From: Candidatus Omnitrophota bacterium
Lineage (GTDB): Bacteria > Omnitrophota > Gorgyraeia > Pluralincolimonadales > Pluralincolimonadaceae
Assembly: GCA_028706795.1 (NCBI GenBank)
Contig: JAQTVK010000036.1
Location: 1 to 7,891, forward strand
Length of the DNA stretch: 7,891 nucleotides
Reading direction: 5' to 3'
In this document: positions 1-7,312 of the stretch, one piece after another
Layout of the letters: each line of letters begins with the position of its first letter
Numbering within the stretch: the stretch's first letter is position 1
Notes under the pieces: generated by a model
Database searches by the model: none
Seen by the model: only the letters and a program-made list of their open reading frames with translations
What the model was told of the DNA's origin: nothing
Position numbers and translations under genes: made by a program

Positions 1-607
1 GTATATCCGAGGCCCCGGCCTTTATCGCCTCGCTTATCAGGAGATTTACGAGCTTGACTATCGGCGCCTCTTCGACCATCCCCTGAAGGGCCTTGAGGTC
101 CGATTCCGCGCCCTCTTTTACCTGGAATTTATTTTTATCTACGGATTTTACGATATCATCCATTGTCCCGCGGGCGCCGTAAAACTGGTCGAAGGCCTTG
201 ATAAGTTCCTTCTCCGGGACGACGACCGGTTCTACTTCGCATTTGGCTTTAAGGCGGGCCTCGTCCAGGGCAAAGATATCCAGCGGGTCTACCATTGCGA
301 TGGTAAGGGTCCCTCCGGTCTTGAATAAAGGAAGGATCATGTTCTTTCTGCAGAAATTTTCGGGCAGGATATCGATGACTTTGGGGTCGAGGAGGTAATT
401 CGAGAAATCAATCCGCGGGATGCCGAGCTGCTGTTCGAAAAAGGAGATGATGGCGTCCTCTTCGACCATGCCCAGCCTTGTCAGGACGCGGCGAAGCGGC
501 TCTTTTGTCCTGTCGGCCTCCTCCTTAGCCTTCTTGAGCTTCTCCGGAGTAACAAGGCCGCGCTCGACAAGAGCTTCGCCAAGAGACTTCTTCTCTCCTT
601 TCGGCAT
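1..607 (-). CDS. GspE/PilB-family secretion or type IV pilus assembly ATPase, N-terminal part (runs off left edge)
   Basis: This is the first 202 codons of a traffic ATPase that powers a type II secretion or type IV pilus machine from the cytoplasmic face of the inner membrane. Residues 8-62 have the family's N-terminal pattern (LGEALVERGLVTPEKL, then LGMVEEDAIISFFEQQLGIP). Residues 65-145 fit the MshEN/T2SSE N-terminal domain (LPENF, ILPLF, LTIAMVDPLDIFALDE, then a closing FYG). Residues 181-202 (APIVKLVNLLISEAIKAGASDI) lead into the ATPase core; the expected His would be the next residue, beyond the edge. The Walker A, Asp-box and Walker B motifs are not in the window. The ATG at 605-607 is preceded by AAGGAG (613-618) at 5 nt; a GTG one codon upstream sits too close to that site. 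It has its own promoter at 675-703. GspE and PilB cannot be told apart from this part. Confidence 0.9.
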   Translation of the reverse strand, partial: MPKGEKKSLGEALVERGLVTPEKLKKAKEEADRTKEPLRRVLTRLGMVEEDAIISFFEQQLGIPRIDFSNYLLDPKVIDILPENFCRKNMILPLFKTGGTLTIAMVDPLDIFALDEARLKAKCEVEPVVVPEKELIKAFDQFYGARGTMDDIVKSVDKNKFQVKEGAESDLKALQGMVEEAPIVKLVNLLISEAIKAGASDI

Positions 608-674
608 CACCACTCCTTGCAAGAAGGGCTGCTTTTTTATGACTTTTTAAATTGATAACTTATTCTAATTAAAT

Positions 675-703
675 AGTATACGTGAGCGGGATTTTTTTGT
701 CAA
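675..703 (-). promoter_or_regulatory. Sigma-70-type promoter for the GspE/PilB gene
   Basis: On the minus strand a perfect -35 box TTGACA (698-703) is followed by a 17-bp spacer (681-697) and TATACT (675-680), one mismatch from the consensus -10. Transcription would start near 668, giving a leader of about 60 nt before the ATG at 607. It begins 18 nt after the kdsC stop codon, so the ATPase gene can be expressed separately from the Kdo operon. I see no rho-independent terminator in 608-721, so read-through from kdsC is also possible. Confidence 0.8.
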
Positions 704-721
704 CGTATTTTGGGTTGGGGC

Positions 722-1222
722 CTATTCCGGCCATTTATTCTGGGTTTTAAGGATGAGCTCTATAAGTTCACGTATCGCGCCCCGGCCGCTCCCGGCACTC
801 GTGGTGTAATGGGCAACGGCTTTTACCTCAGGCCTGCTGTAGGGGACCGCGACGGCAAGGCCGGCACGTTTCATGATGGGCATATCTATTAGGTCGTCGC
901 CGATAAAACATATCTCTTCGTCGGTGAGCTTGAAGATCCTGAGGAGCTTTTCATAGACCGCGCCTTTGTCTTTCGCATCCATGAAGACCCTGGTGATGTG
1001 GCAGGTTTTCGCCCTGCGTAAGACTATGCGGGATTTCTTGGCAGTCACTATCGCGGACTTCAGTCCGGCCCTCCACCAGAGCATAAGGCCGTATCCGTCC
1101 TGAACGTCGAACGCCTTGAACTCATCGCCGTAGTTATCATATATTATCCTGCCGTCGGTCATGACCCCGTCGACGTCCACGACCAGCAATTTTATCCTGG
1201 CCGCCCTTTCCCGGATATCCAT
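722..1222 (-). CDS. kdsC: 3-deoxy-D-manno-octulosonate 8-phosphate phosphatase (KdsC)
   Basis: This 166-residue HAD-superfamily phosphatase hydrolyses Kdo-8-phosphate to Kdo and phosphate in the cytoplasm, the step before CMP activation. Motif I is DVDGVMTDG at residues 16-24, with nucleophile D16 and acid/base D18; the TDG ending is typical of KdsC. Motif II is at T60, in VTAKKS rather than the usual TGRxS. The motif III lysine is probably K86 in DAKDKG. Motif IV is GDDLIDMP (108-115). The C-terminal SGRGAIRELIELIL matches the conserved family tail. There is no cap domain, as expected for this tetrameric C0-type family. It is about 20 residues shorter than the E. coli enzyme but looks complete. 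It is the last operon gene; its ATG lies 1 nt after the kdsD stop, and its TAG stop is followed closely by the promoter of the next gene. Confidence 0.93.
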   Translation of the reverse strand: MDIRERAARIKLLVVDVDGVMTDGRIIYDNYGDEFKAFDVQDGYGLMLWWRAGLKSAIVTAKKSRIVLRRAKTCHITRVFMDAKDKGAVYEKLLRIFKLTDEEICFIGDDLIDMPIMKRAGLAVAVPYSRPEVKAVAHYTTSAGSGRGAIRELIELILKTQNKWPE

Positions 1223-1223
1223 A

Positions 1224-2180
1224 TTAAACGAGCCCCGCCTTCAAGAGATCCTGGACATCGACAAGGCCTACGGGCCTCCTCTTATTGTCGACGACCGGTA
1301 TCTCGTCTATCTTCTTCTCGCGCAGGATCCGGAACGCGTCCGCGGCAAGCATCTCTTTCGATATGGTTATAGGGTTCCTGGTCATGACCTCCCTGACCTG
1401 TCTCAGGGGGAGTGCTGCGTCTTTCCCCAGGTGGCGCCTCAGGTCGCCGTCGGTGAATATTCCGACGAGGGCGCCTTTTTTGTTGACGACGCCGGCAGAA
1501 CCGGCCCGCGCCTCGGTTATCTTAAGGAGCACGGCCTTTACCTTAGCATCTTCTCTTACCACGGGGTTTGCCTTGCCTTTCCTCATGATATCGCCTACCT
1601 TCAGTATAAGCCTCTTGCCCAGGGAGCCGCCCGGATGATAGAACGCAAAATCCTCTTCTTTAAAACCGCGGCGGTCGAGCAACGCTATCGCGAGCGCGTC
1701 CCCCATCGCCAGCATGGCTGTCGTCGACGCGGTAGGGGCGAGGTTCAACGGGCACGCCTCCCTCTTGACCGCAACGTTAAGCACGACATCGCTGTACCTG
1801 GCCAGCGAGGATTCGGTATTACCCACCATGGCTATAAGCTTCGCGCCGATCTTCTTTAAAGTGGGCAGCAGCCTTATTATCTCTTCGGTCTCGCCCGAAT
1901 TGGATATAGCCAGGACGACATCGTCTTTCGTAACCCTGCCGAGGTCCCCGTGTATCGCGTCCGCCGGATGCAGGTACAGGCTGGGCGTCCCGGTCGACGA
2001 TAACGTCGCCGAGATCTTCGCGCTGATAAACCCGGGTTTTCCCATGCCGGTCACGACTACCTTTCCCTTGCAGACAAGCATGAGCTTGACCGCCTTTTTA
2101 AAATTCTCGTCGACCCGCTTTATGAGCGAGGAGACAGCGTCCGCCTCGATCCTAAGGACTTCTTTTGCCCGCCTCATCAT
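1224..2180 (-). CDS. kdsD: D-arabinose 5-phosphate isomerase (KdsD/KpsF)
   Basis: This 318-residue protein converts D-ribulose 5-phosphate to D-arabinose 5-phosphate, the first committed precursor of Kdo. It has a SIS sugar-phosphate domain (about residues 30-185) and two CBS domains (about 200-255 and 265-318), the standard layout. Residues aligning with the E. coli KdsD catalytic set are present at a constant offset of 11: K48 in GMGKPG, E100 in SNSGETEE, E141 in EACPLNLAP, and H182 in YHPGGSLG. HPADAIHGDLG (71-81) is also characteristic. The start is one of two adjacent ATG codons; the first (2178-2180) is 9 nt from an AAGGGG site and lies 3 nt after the kdsA stop, so I chose it. Sitting directly after kdsA, it supplies that enzyme's substrate. 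A gutQ-like paralogue is possible but unlikely in this operon. Confidence 0.95.
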   Translation of the reverse strand: MMRRAKEVLRIEADAVSSLIKRVDENFKKAVKLMLVCKGKVVVTGMGKPGFISAKISATLSSTGTPSLYLHPADAIHGDLGRVTKDDVVLAISNSGETEEIIRLLPTLKKIGAKLIAMVGNTESSLARYSDVVLNVAVKREACPLNLAPTASTTAMLAMGDALAIALLDRRGFKEEDFAFYHPGGSLGKRLILKVGDIMRKGKANPVVREDAKVKAVLLKITEARAGSAGVVNKKGALVGIFTDGDLRRHLGKDAALPLRQVREVMTRNPITISKEMLAADAFRILREKKIDEIPVVDNKRRPVGLVDVQDLLKAGLV

Positions 2181-2183
2181 GTC

Positions 2184-3014
2184 TTATATCCCCTTCTCTC
2201 TTACGGCCGAATCTATCTCTTTTACGGTGACCAATAATTCTTCGAGGTCTTTAAGCGCAAGCGAATTAGGCCCGTCGCATAGGGCGCACCTGGGGTCCTC
2301 ATGTACCTCGAGGAACAAGCCGTCGCATCCCGCGGCGACTGCCGCGCGCGCCAGGACAGGGATGAACCTGCCCTCGCCGCCTGAGGCCTTGCCCATCCCG
2401 CCCGGAAGCTGGACCGAATGAGTGGCATCGTATACGACCGGATAACCCGTCTCGCCCAGGATCGTCAACGCCCTCATGTCGCTTACGAGATTATTGTATC
2501 CGAAGCTGACCCCCCTCTCGGTGATTATTATGGACCTGTTCCCGGCCGATTCAACTTTTTCTATCGCGAACTCAATGTCCCACGGCGCCATGAACTGGCC
2601 CTTTTTTATATTTATCGTTTTTTTGGTCTTAGCGGCGGCGATTATAAAATCGGTCTGGCGGGAGAGGAACGCCGGTATCTGGATGACATCGAGCACCCGC
2701 GCCGCGACGTCAAGCTCCTCCTTACAATGGACATCGCTCAGTATAGGAAGCCCGGTCTCATCTTTTATTTTTTTCAGGATCCGTATCCCTTTTTTAAGCC
2801 CCGGGCCGCGGTACGACCTCATCGATGTCCTGTTCGCCTTATCATAGCTCGATTTATAGATATACGGGATATCTAGGCGGTCCGCTATCGCCTTTATCGC
2901 CTTCGCGTGGCGCACAGCCGATCGTTCGCTCTCGATGACGCAAGGCCCGCCTATTAGAACGAGCGGCCCCCTGCCGCCTATCTTCACCCTGCCTGCCGAT
3001 ACGCTCCTTGTCAC
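2184..3014 (-). CDS. kdsA: 3-deoxy-8-phosphooctulonate synthase (KdsA), class II metal-dependent type
   Basis: This protein condenses D-arabinose 5-phosphate with phosphoenolpyruvate to Kdo-8-phosphate in the cytoplasm. I place the start at GTG 3012-3014, giving 276 residues (E. coli 284). It forms a GTGA overlap with the pyrG stop and has AAGGGGG (3024-3030) 9 nt upstream; an ATG 23 codons earlier would overlap pyrG by 73 nt and adds residues unlike the family. Signatures are GGPCVIESE (22-30), YKSSYDKANRTS (53-64), KKGQFMAPWD (137-146), RGVSFGYNNLVSDMR (167-181) and DATHSVQLPGG (196-206). The metal-binding set of the Aquifex-type class II enzymes is present: C25, H199, E236, D247. Class I enzymes such as E. 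coli have Asn in place of this Cys, so a divalent metal is predicted to be needed. It is followed 3 nt later by kdsD. Confidence 0.95.
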   Translation of the reverse strand: MTRSVSAGRVKIGGRGPLVLIGGPCVIESERSAVRHAKAIKAIADRLDIPYIYKSSYDKANRTSMRSYRGPGLKKGIRILKKIKDETGLPILSDVHCKEELDVAARVLDVIQIPAFLSRQTDFIIAAAKTKKTINIKKGQFMAPWDIEFAIEKVESAGNRSIIITERGVSFGYNNLVSDMRALTILGETGYPVVYDATHSVQLPGGMGKASGGEGRFIPVLARAAVAAGCDGLFLEVHEDPRCALCDGPNSLALKDLEELLVTVKEIDSAVREKGI

Positions 3015-4633
3015 TGTCTCTTGCCCCCTTTTGATCCGGATTCTATCGAGGCCCGCACGAACTCCCTGAAGAGCGGCTGGCAACTATCCGGCTTCGATTT
3101 GAACTCGGGATGGAACTGGCATCCTATAAACCACGGGTGTCCCTGTAACTCGACTATCTCCACAAGCCTTGCCTTGGGGAAGACGCCGGTCACTATGAGC
3201 CCGCATTTCGCCATCGCGTCCTGGTATTTGCTGTTGAATTCGTACCTGTGGCGGTGCCTTTCGTATACGAGCGGCTTTTTATATGCCTCATAGGTCTTCG
3301 TGTTCTTCCTTATCCTGCAGGGGAATTTCCCGAGCCGCATCGTCCCGCCCATCTGCGTCACTCTCCTCTGCTCCTCCAAGAGGCTTATCGCCGGATGCGG
3401 GGTATTCTTGTCGAACTCGGTGGAGTTCGCCCTATCGAGGCCGCATACGTTGCGGGCGAATTCTATCGTCGCACACTGCATCCCGAGGCATATCCCGAAG
3501 AACGGGATATTATTCTCGCGCGCGAACCTTACCGCCCTGACCTTACCCTCTATTCCCCTCGTCCCGAACCCGCCGGGCACGAGTATGCCGTCCACGCCGC
3601 CGAGCAGTTTCTCGGCTCCGTATTTCTCGAGGTTCTCGGACTCGACCTTCTTTATATCGACGCTCGCGTTATTGGCGATACCGCCGTGGCGCAGCGCCTC
3701 GTAGATAGACTTATACGCGTCCTGCAGTTCTATATATTTCCCCACCACCGCTATCGTGGTATGCTTCGATGGGTTGAGCGCGGGCTTGATGACCTTCTCT
3801 ACCCAGTCCTTCAATCCTTTATCCCGGCAATGCAGGCCGAGCAGCTTGACGATCTTCTTATCGAGGCCCTGTTGTTTGAGCATGAGCGGGACTTCGTAGA
3901 TATCCTTGACGTCTTTCGCCTCAAATACGGCGTCCTCGTCCACGTTGCAGAAGAGCGCGATCTTTTCCTTTAATTTTTTCGAGAGCGACTTCTCGGTCCT
4001 GCAAAGGAGCAGGTCCGCCTGGATGCCGATCTCACGGAGCTTCTGGACCGAATGTTGCGTGGGTTTTGTCTTGAGTTCTCCCGCGGCCCTGATATAAGGG
4101 ACGAGGGTCAGGTGTATATTCAGGACATTGCCCCGGCCCTTCTCGAGCCTTAGCTGCCTTATCGCCTCAAGGAAAGGAAGGGATTCTATATCTCCGACCG
4201 TGCCGCCTATCTCGCATATGACAACGTCGATCCCCTTGCCCCTGCCGACCCTCTTTATCGAATCCTTGATCTCATTGGTGATATGGGGAACGACCTGGAC
4301 CGTCCCGCCGAGATAATCGCCGCGCCGTTCCTTGGTGATGACCGAATTATATATCTTGCCGGTCGTCACATTGTTATCTTTACCCGTCACTATAGAAGTG
4401 AACCTCTCGTAATGGCCGAGGTCGAGGTCGGTCTCCGCGCCGTCGTCGGTCACGTAGACCTCGCCGTGCTGGAAAGGGTTCATGGTGCCGGGGTCGACGT
4501 TGATGTAAGGGTCGAGCTTCTGAATCGTTATCTTCAACCCCTTCGATTCGAGAAGTTTGCCTATCGAGGCGGAAGCGATGCCTTTGCCCAGGCTGGAAAC
4601 GACCCCTCCGGTTATGAATATGTACTTTGTCAT
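3011..4633 (-). CDS. pyrG: CTP synthase (PyrG)
   Basis: This 540-residue enzyme makes CTP from UTP, ATP and glutamine. The N-terminal amidoligase domain (about 1-267) opens with TKYIFITGGVVSSLGKG, containing its P-loop, then carries KLDPYINVDPGTMNPFQHGEVYV (as KLDPYINVDP at 39-48 and FQHGEVYV at 54-61) and CEIGGTVGDIES (140-151). The C-terminal class I glutamine amidotransferase domain (about 290-530) has VPGGFG (352-357), the nucleophile C382 in GICLGMQ, and the triad partners H508 and E510 in QFHPEF. Length and motifs indicate a complete, active protein. The ATG at 4633 overlaps the kdsB stop as ATGA and has GAGGAG just upstream. Its position between kdsB and kdsA suggests that it supplies CTP to CMP-Kdo synthetase. 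It may also serve the whole cell, since no second copy can be checked here. Confidence 0.98.
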   Translation of the reverse strand: MTKYIFITGGVVSSLGKGIASASIGKLLESKGLKITIQKLDPYINVDPGTMNPFQHGEVYVTDDGAETDLDLGHYERFTSIVTGKDNNVTTGKIYNSVITKERRGDYLGGTVQVVPHITNEIKDSIKRVGRGKGIDVVICEIGGTVGDIESLPFLEAIRQLRLEKGRGNVLNIHLTLVPYIRAAGELKTKPTQHSVQKLREIGIQADLLLCRTEKSLSKKLKEKIALFCNVDEDAVFEAKDVKDIYEVPLMLKQQGLDKKIVKLLGLHCRDKGLKDWVEKVIKPALNPSKHTTIAVVGKYIELQDAYKSIYEALRHGGIANNASVDIKKVESENLEKYGAEKLLGGVDGILVPGGFGTRGIEGKVRAVRFARENNIPFFGICLGMQCATIEFARNVCGLDRANSTEFDKNTPHPAISLLEEQRRVTQMGGTMRLGKFPCRIRKNTKTYEAYKKPLVYERHRHRYEFNSKYQDAMAKCGLIVTGVFPKARLVEIVELQGHPWFIGCQFHPEFKSKPDSCQPLFREFVRASIESGSKGGKRQ

Positions 4634-5361
4634 TTACTCCTCGATATTAATACCTCTTTCGCGCGCTCGAGGTCTTCAGGCGTGTCGATGCCTATGGTAT
4701 CGAACTGCGTCTCGGCGACCTTTATCTTGTAGCCGTTCTCGAGGACGCGCAGCTGCTCCAGCCCTTCTATGTTCTCAAGGGCCGAAACAGGGAGGGTGGT
4801 GAACGTGAAAAGGAATTCTTTCGTGAAACCGTAAAGCCCGATGTGCTTGTAAAAAACGACGCTGTCGTGGAAACGCGGGAACGGGATCGGCGAGCGCGAG
4901 AAATACAGCGCGTAGCCGTTCTTGTCGGTGACCACTTTCACCACGTTGGGGTTCCTGAGGTCCTCGGGGTCGGTTATCTTCTTCTTAAGCGTAGTCATCA
5001 GGATGGCCTTGTCATCAAGGAGCGGCCTGACGATATCGTCTATCATCGACGGGTGCAGGAGAGGCTCATCGGCCTGGATGTTCACGACGACTTTGGTATC
5101 GATCGGGTTGACGACCTCCCTCAACCTGTCAGTCCCGGTCTTATGCTCCTTCGCCGTAAGCACTACTTTTCCCCCGAAACGCTCCACCTCTTCTTTTACT
5201 TTTTCATCGTCGGTGGCCACTATCAGGTCGTCGAGGGTGGAGGCCCTTTTCGCGTTCTCCCAGACATGTTGTATCACGGTCTTTCCCATCAGGTCGGCGA
5301 GGACCTTGCCCTCGAACCTCGTCGCGCCGTATCTTGCCGGTATTATGCCGATAGCATCCAT
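4630..5361 (-). CDS. kdsB: 3-deoxy-manno-octulosonate cytidylyltransferase (CMP-Kdo synthetase, KdsB)
   Basis: This 243-residue nucleotidyltransferase joins Kdo to CTP, releasing pyrophosphate and forming CMP-Kdo, the donor used by Kdo transferases on lipid A. The N-terminal nucleotide-binding motif is IPARYGATRFEGK (7-19), a variant of the usual RxxSxRxPGK. Further signatures are VATDDEKV (48-55), TGTDR (75-79), NIQADEP (94-100; usually NVQGDEP) with D98 as a Mg ligand, HIGLYGF (173-179), LENIEGLEQLR (195-205) and GIDTPEDLE (224-232), whose D226 aligns with the second Mg ligand of E. coli (D225). Length matches the family (E. coli 248). The ATG lies 2 nt after the kinase stop with only a weak Shine-Dalgarno (CAGG), so coupling is likely. 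Its stop overlaps the pyrG start. Confidence 0.95.
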   Translation of the reverse strand: MDAIGIIPARYGATRFEGKVLADLMGKTVIQHVWENAKRASTLDDLIVATDDEKVKEEVERFGGKVVLTAKEHKTGTDRLREVVNPIDTKVVVNIQADEPLLHPSMIDDIVRPLLDDKAILMTTLKKKITDPEDLRNPNVVKVVTDKNGYALYFSRSPIPFPRFHDSVVFYKHIGLYGFTKEFLFTFTTLPVSALENIEGLEQLRVLENGYKIKVAETQFDTIGIDTPEDLERAKEVLISRSK

Positions 5362-5363
5362 TT

Positions 5364-6368
5364 CTAAGCCTGCCAGTGGTGGTCTTTTATGCGCGTTTTT
5401 AATTCATTCTGCGATGTCGTCGCGACACCGACCTTCCCGACTACTATCCCCCCGGCGAAATTGGAGATATGCGCCGCTTCTATCATCTTCGCCCCGGAAC
5501 ACAATGCCGCCGTGAATGTCGCGATCACCGTATCGCCGGCGCCTGAGACATCGAAGACTTCTTGCGCGACGGTCGGGATATGCGTTATCCTGCCCCCGCG
5601 CTCGAAGAGCCTCATCCCCTGTTCGCCCAAAGTGATCAACGCGGCCTGCAATTTTAACTTCCCCAAAAGAGACCGGCCCAACCTGTCCAGGGACGCGTCG
5701 TCATCCGCTTTCATGCCGCCCATCGCCTCAGCCTCTTTGCGGTTGGGAGTTATAACGGTCACTCCCTTGTAATATAAAATATGCTCTTCCTTCGGGTCGA
5801 CGGCGATCACCTTCCTGTGCTTCTTCGCGAGCGGGATCACTTCTTTTAATACGGCCGGCGTCACGACCCCCTTGCCGTAATCCTCTATTATTATCCCGTC
5901 AACCTCTTTTATCTTTTCCTTTATGTAATCAGCCAGTTCCCTGCTTACCGAAGGGCTTAAATGGAGGGACCTCTCCCTGTCTATCCTGACGACCTGCTGG
6001 TGTCGTGCGACGACCCTCGTCTTCAGCGTCGTCGGCCTCTCCGGGTCCGAGACAACGCCCTCGATGTCGACGCCCTTCTTCCTCAGGATAGTTTCGAGCT
6101 GCCTGCCGTGCTCGTCTTTGCCAATCACCCCGGCAAGATATGCCTTTGCCCCTATCGCGCTGATATTGTTCGCTACGTTAGCCGCGCCGCCGGGCATAAG
6201 CGACTCGCGGTCGACCAGCACAACCGGCACCGGCGCCTCCGGGGAGATCCTCGAGGAATCGCCCCAGATAAACTCGTCGAGGATAAGGTCGCCGATGACC
6301 AGTATCTTCGCGGCCTTGAATTTCGAAATCGTATGCTCTATCTTCGAGAGGTCCCCGTGTTTTAACAT
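5364..6368 (-). CDS. hldA: D-glycero-beta-D-manno-heptose-7-phosphate kinase (HldA / RfaE1, kinase domain only)
   Basis: This 334-residue PfkB/ribokinase-family enzyme phosphorylates heptose 7-phosphate at C1 to the 1,7-bisphosphate in the ADP-heptose pathway. It carries the HldE-type motif SRISPEAPVPVV (39-50), the PfkB N-terminal signature PGGAANVANN (59-68), IIIEDYGKGV (159-168), AVDPKEE (189-195), VITPNRKEAE (205-214), and the nucleotide and catalytic loop DVSGAGDT (273-280) with base D279. It ends with the kinase fold. The C-terminal cytidylyltransferase-like domain of the bifunctional HldE (477 residues in E. coli) is absent, so this is the single-domain form and needs a separate adenylyltransferase (HldC). 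The ATG is 1 nt after the hldD stop, with AAAAGG 7 nt upstream. A kinase for another sugar is conceivable, but the HldE-specific motif and the hldD neighbour argue for this role. Confidence 0.92.
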   Translation of the reverse strand: MLKHGDLSKIEHTISKFKAAKILVIGDLILDEFIWGDSSRISPEAPVPVVLVDRESLMPGGAANVANNISAIGAKAYLAGVIGKDEHGRQLETILRKKGVDIEGVVSDPERPTTLKTRVVARHQQVVRIDRERSLHLSPSVSRELADYIKEKIKEVDGIIIEDYGKGVVTPAVLKEVIPLAKKHRKVIAVDPKEEHILYYKGVTVITPNRKEAEAMGGMKADDDASLDRLGRSLLGKLKLQAALITLGEQGMRLFERGGRITHIPTVAQEVFDVSGAGDTVIATFTAALCSGAKMIEAAHISNFAGGIVVGKVGVATTSQNELKTRIKDHHWQA

Positions 6369-6369
6369 G

Positions 6370-7287
6370 TCAACGCCTTTTCTTTTTTTTAAGGATGGAT
6401 ACGTAATCTTTTATCCCTTTTTCGAGGCTGTACTGCGGTATGAATTTGAGTTCGGCCCTGCTCCGGGACATATCCGCGTGCGTCCTGTCCTGGTAAAAAC
6501 CGTAAGGGTTTTCGAAATATTCCGGCTGCAGGCTTTTCTTCATCGCCTTATTAAGGGCTTCGATCACCCTGTTGAACGTGTTCGGCGCGCCTGTCCCGAC
6601 GTTGAATACACCGCTCTTGCCGTATTTCAGCGTTTTCAAATTCGCTCCGACCACATCCTTGACGTATATGAAATCGCGGTACTGCTCGCCCCATTTGAAT
6701 ATCCTCGGGTTCTTGCCGGAAGCCATCTGCAGGTAGAGCTGGTATATCATGCTCGCTGCCTTTTTCTTGTGCGTCTCTCCCGGGCCGTATACGTTGAAAT
6801 AACGCAGGCCGATCACCGAGAAATCCGGGTTCTCCTTCACGAAGGCCTTCGCGGCCTGTTCCATCCTGACTTTGCTCTCGCCGTAGATGTTCGCGGGAGC
6901 GGGCTTGTCGGTCTCCTTCATCGGGACCTTGCCTTTCCCGTAAGTCGCGGCGCTCGAGGCATAGACTATCTTTTTGCAGCCGATGGATTTCGCGTAAATA
7001 AGGAGGCGTTTGAAGGCGTCGACGTTCACCGAGAACATCAGGTTCCTGTCGGTCACGGTGGTGTCGGTTATCGCGGCCTCGTGGAATATCGCGTCGCATT
7101 CTTTAAGGAATTTCGGGTAATTCGCGTTTCGGATATCGGCATGCATGAAATCGCCCTTGTAGCGGGCGAGGTTCTCCCTCTTGCCCTCCGAAAGGTCGTC
7201 CAAGGCGATGACTTTGCCGTGTTTCTGGAGCTCTATTACGAGGTTGGAGCCGATCAATCCGGCGGCCCCGGTAACCAGGAATTTCAT
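6370..7287 (-). CDS. hldD: ADP-L-glycero-D-manno-heptose 6-epimerase (HldD/RfaD-type SDR)
   Basis: This 305-residue extended short-chain dehydrogenase inverts C6 of ADP-D,D-heptose to give ADP-L,D-heptose, the donor for LPS inner-core heptosyltransferases. The Rossmann motif is TGAAGLIGSN (6-15). The catalytic region has YASSAATYG (109-117) and YxxxK at Y135-K139 in NIYGESK. LRYFNVYGPGETHKKKAASM (161-180) resembles E. coli HldD, including a lysine at the position of its second catalytic residue (K178). RDFIYVKDVV (204-213) and GVFNVGTG (226-233) follow, and length is normal (E. coli 310). The ATG at 7285-7287 has AAGGGG (7297-7302) 9 nt upstream and a promoter at 7313-7341. The frame stays open for 141 more codons upstream, but that stretch is Arg-rich, crosses the promoter and palindromes, and is not family-like. 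A related NAD-sugar epimerase is the main alternative. Confidence 0.9.
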   Translation of the reverse strand: MKFLVTGAAGLIGSNLVIELQKHGKVIALDDLSEGKRENLARYKGDFMHADIRNANYPKFLKECDAIFHEAAITDTTVTDRNLMFSVNVDAFKRLLIYAKSIGCKKIVYASSAATYGKGKVPMKETDKPAPANIYGESKVRMEQAAKAFVKENPDFSVIGLRYFNVYGPGETHKKKAASMIYQLYLQMASGKNPRIFKWGEQYRDFIYVKDVVGANLKTLKYGKSGVFNVGTGAPNTFNRVIEALNKAMKKSLQPEYFENPYGFYQDRTHADMSRSRAELKFIPQYSLEKGIKDYVSILKKKKRR

Positions 7288-7312
7288 TATTGATAACCCC
7301 TTGTTCTTACAA

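Larger units (their letters stand above)
722..7287 (-). other. Seven-gene Kdo/heptose LPS-core precursor operon
   Basis: hldD, a heptose kinase gene, kdsB, pyrG, kdsA, kdsD and kdsC follow one another on the minus strand with junctions of +1, +2, -4, -4, +3 and +1 nt. The two 4-nt overlaps (ATGA at 4630-4633 and GTGA at 3011-3014) flank pyrG and suggest translational coupling. The only promoter-like site found for the set is at 7313-7341, upstream of hldD. No internal terminator is visible. Co-transcription is inferred from spacing and direction. Confidence 0.85.

Noticed and set aside
617..640. Terminator hairpin next to the T-run at 633-638 on the plus strand
   Set aside because: Only about 3 bp of pairing is available, and no plus-strand gene ends here.
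1161..1859. Plus-strand open frame of 232 codons opposite kdsD
   Set aside because: Antisense shadow of a conserved SIS/CBS gene, with no recognisable protein features.
3248..3973. Plus-strand open frame of 241 codons opposite pyrG
   Set aside because: Antisense shadow of a highly conserved gene, without family resemblance.
6368..6373. TTGACA on the minus strand at the hldD/kinase junction as an internal promoter
   Set aside because: No -10-like hexamer at 16-18 bp downstream; the hexamer is formed by the overlapping stop and start codons.
6064..7293. Plus-strand open frame of 409 codons opposite hldD and the heptose kinase gene
   Set aside because: It is antisense to two well-conserved enzymes, shows no domain, and crosses their gene boundary. 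Such frames are common opposite GC-biased genes.
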